From JBBRLG01 sp038231495 (GTDB taxonomy: Bacteria; Planctomycetota; Planctomycetia; Gemmatales; Gemmataceae): DNA of 5,734 bases. The first letter of the stretch is position 1; every line of letters starts with the position of its first letter. Shown here in pieces: positions 4,518 through 5,734 of this stretch. Location: the NCBI GenBank assembly GCA_038231495.1, contig JBBRLG010000484.1, forward strand, positions 1 through 5,734, given 5' to 3'. The position numbers were made by a program, and so were the translations under genes. A model generated the notes under the pieces. It did not search any database. It was not told the DNA's origin and saw only the letters and a program-made list of their open reading frames with translations.

Positions 4518-5734
4518 ATGTCGCATACACCGCCCGATGAGCCGCGCAGCCCGAACGATCCGGAAGCGTCTTCGCAGGTGACCGTGGACGCACCCGCGCC
4601 GGCGTCCGGCGATTCGGAGGCACCCGCGTTAGCAGTGCCCGGGTTGCCGTCGTCGGAACCCGTGGAATCAACGCAGACCCGTTTACCCGCCGTAACCGGT
4701 GACTGGGCGACACGGCCCGGCCCGGAGGGTTCGCCTGCCGCGTCCAATGGTTCGCTCATTATCCCCGGTTACGAGATTCTCGGCGAACTGGGTCGCGGCG
4801 GCATGGGCGTCGTCTACAAGGCCCGGCAAACGCGCGTCAAGCGGGTTGTTGCGCTCAAGATGATCCTGGCGGGCGGCCACGCGAGTCCTGACGACCTGGC
4901 CCGCTTCCGCGCCGAGGCCGAGGCGATCGCGCGCTTGCAGCACCCGAACATCGTGCAGATCTACGAGGTCGGCGAGCACGAGGGCCGGCCGTTCTACAGC
5001 ATGGAGTTCTGCCCCGGCGGTAGCCTCGACCGCAAGTTGCGGGGGACGCCACTGCTGCCGCACGAGGCGGCCCGGTTGGTGGAGACATTGGCTCGCGCGG
5101 TGCAGTCGGCGCACGAGCATCAGGTCATCCACCGCGACCTGAAGCCGGCCAACGTGCTGCTGGTGGACGACGGCACGCCCAAGGTAACCGACTTCGGCCT
5201 TGCCAAAAAAATGGACGAGGCGGGCCAAACGGTTTCGGGCGCGATCATGGGGACGCCGAGCTACATGGCCCCGGAGCAGGCGGGCGGCAAGTCGAAGGAA
5301 GTCGGCCCGGCGACGGACGTGTACGCGCTGGGCGCGATCCTGTACGAGCTGCTCGTAGGGCGGCCGCCCTTCAAGGCAGCAACGCCGATGGACACGCTGC
5401 TGGAAGTGTTGCAGAACGACCCGGTTTCGCCGCGGCAGTTGCAGTCGAAGACGCCACGCGACCTGGAAGCAATTGTCTTGAAGTGTTTGGAGAAGGCCCC
5501 CCAGCGCCGGTACGGGACGGCGGCCGAGTTGGCGGCGGACCTGAGGCGCTGGCAGTCCGGCGAGCCGGTGCTGGCGCAGCCGCCGTCCCTGTTGTATGTC
5601 TTGGGCAAGTCGGTGCGGCGTCACCGGTTGCCCTTGGGGGCGGCAGCCGCGGTGTTGCTGGCGGCGATAATCGGAGTCGTGGCCTATATCGTGCAGATCA
5701 ACGCGGCATTAGAGGGACAAACCACGGCAAGGGA
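4518..5734 (+). CDS. Membrane-anchored PknB-type Ser/Thr protein kinase (3' end cut by the window)
   Basis: The window holds the first 405 residues of a Hanks-type kinase that phosphorylates Ser or Thr on protein targets. Residues 1-80 are Pro/Ala/Ser/Glu-rich and probably disordered. The kinase domain spans ~85-345. It has a glycine loop GRGGMGVVYKA (92-102), VALK with ATP-binding Lys114, helix-C Glu133, catalytic HRDLKPAN (205-212, Asp207), metal-binding DFG (225-227), activation segment GTPSYMAPEQ (245-254), TDVYALG (266-272) and a subdomain XI Arg near 330-331. Every essential residue is present, so it should be active. A basic juxtamembrane stretch (HRH-type, ~364-370) precedes one transmembrane helix (~372-392). 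The sequence stops just after it; in planctomycete relatives the following part often carries coiled coils, WD40 or TPR repeats. It is divergent from the cytochrome operon; a functional link is not shown. Confidence 0.92.
   Translation, partial: MSHTPPDEPRSPNDPEASSQVTVDAPAPASGDSEAPALAVPGLPSSEPVESTQTRLPAVTGDWATRPGPEGSPAASNGSLIIPGYEILGELGRGGMGVVYKARQTRVKRVVALKMILAGGHASPDDLARFRAEAEAIARLQHPNIVQIYEVGEHEGRPFYSMEFCPGGSLDRKLRGTPLLPHEAARLVETLARAVQSAHEHQVIHRDLKPANVLLVDDGTPKVTDFGLAKKMDEAGQTVSGAIMGTPSYMAPEQAGGKSKEVGPATDVYALGAILYELLVGRPPFKAATPMDTLLEVLQNDPVSPRQLQSKTPRDLEAIVLKCLEKAPQRRYGTAAELAADLRRWQSGEPVLAQPPSLLYVLGKSVRRHRLPLGAAAAVLLAAIIGVVAYIVQINAALEGQTTAR

Noticed and set aside
4268..4759. Minus-strand 163-aa frame covering the divergent spacer and the kinase start
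   Set aside because: It overlaps the start of the 458-aa cytochrome and is antisense to the kinase N-terminus; no family resemblance.
4683..5624. Minus-strand 313-aa frame across the kinase
   Set aside because: The + strand encodes every catalytic kinase motif; the minus frame is Arg/Leu/Gln-rich antisense.

Overview
The window looks like chromosomal DNA of a planctomycete, most likely Gemmata-like (inference). The DNA is GC-rich. It encodes a transmembrane PknB-type Ser/Thr kinase with a long disordered N-terminus and two large multihaem cytochromes of the c554-like type. It also carries short 'MI-x-FRCP' zinc-ribbon genes and hairpin-rich dispersed repeats of the kind common in that phylum.

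Positions 1-730 are accessory DNA. The + strand carries the 3' end of a gene with a C-terminal zinc ribbon (1-149) and a complete 74-residue beta-rich protein with a strong ribosome binding site (214-438). Eighteen bases past that stop is a textbook-shaped integron attC recombination site (456-552), so the small gene looks like an integron cassette. A short zinc-ribbon gene (729-433) converges on it from the other strand and reads through the attC.

Positions 888-1024 hold a 121-bp MITE-like element with 24-bp terminal inverted repeats and an 8-bp target duplication. It encloses a pair of inverted hairpins.

Positions 1115-4271, minus strand, are a two-gene operon of tandem paralogous pentahaem cytochromes c (458 aa, then 528 aa), both exported. 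The genes are now separated by a second, unrelated MITE-like element of 181 bp (2718-2898) with perfect 12-bp terminal inverted repeats and an exact 8-bp target duplication. Removing the element and one duplication restores a tightly coupled pair: the upstream gene ends Lys-Glu-TGA, and four bases later the downstream ATG follows, with its Shine-Dalgarno inside the last codons of the upstream gene. The insertion supplied a new stop codon and duplicated the Shine-Dalgarno, so neither protein sequence nor start signal was damaged.

Positions 4272-4517 are a divergent spacer. From 4518 to the window edge runs the N-terminal part of a membrane-anchored Ser/Thr protein kinase with all catalytic motifs present; its sensor or C-terminal region lies beyond the window.

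The most notable signals are not genes: the attC site and the two MITE-like insertions, one of which inserted without harming a translationally coupled operon.
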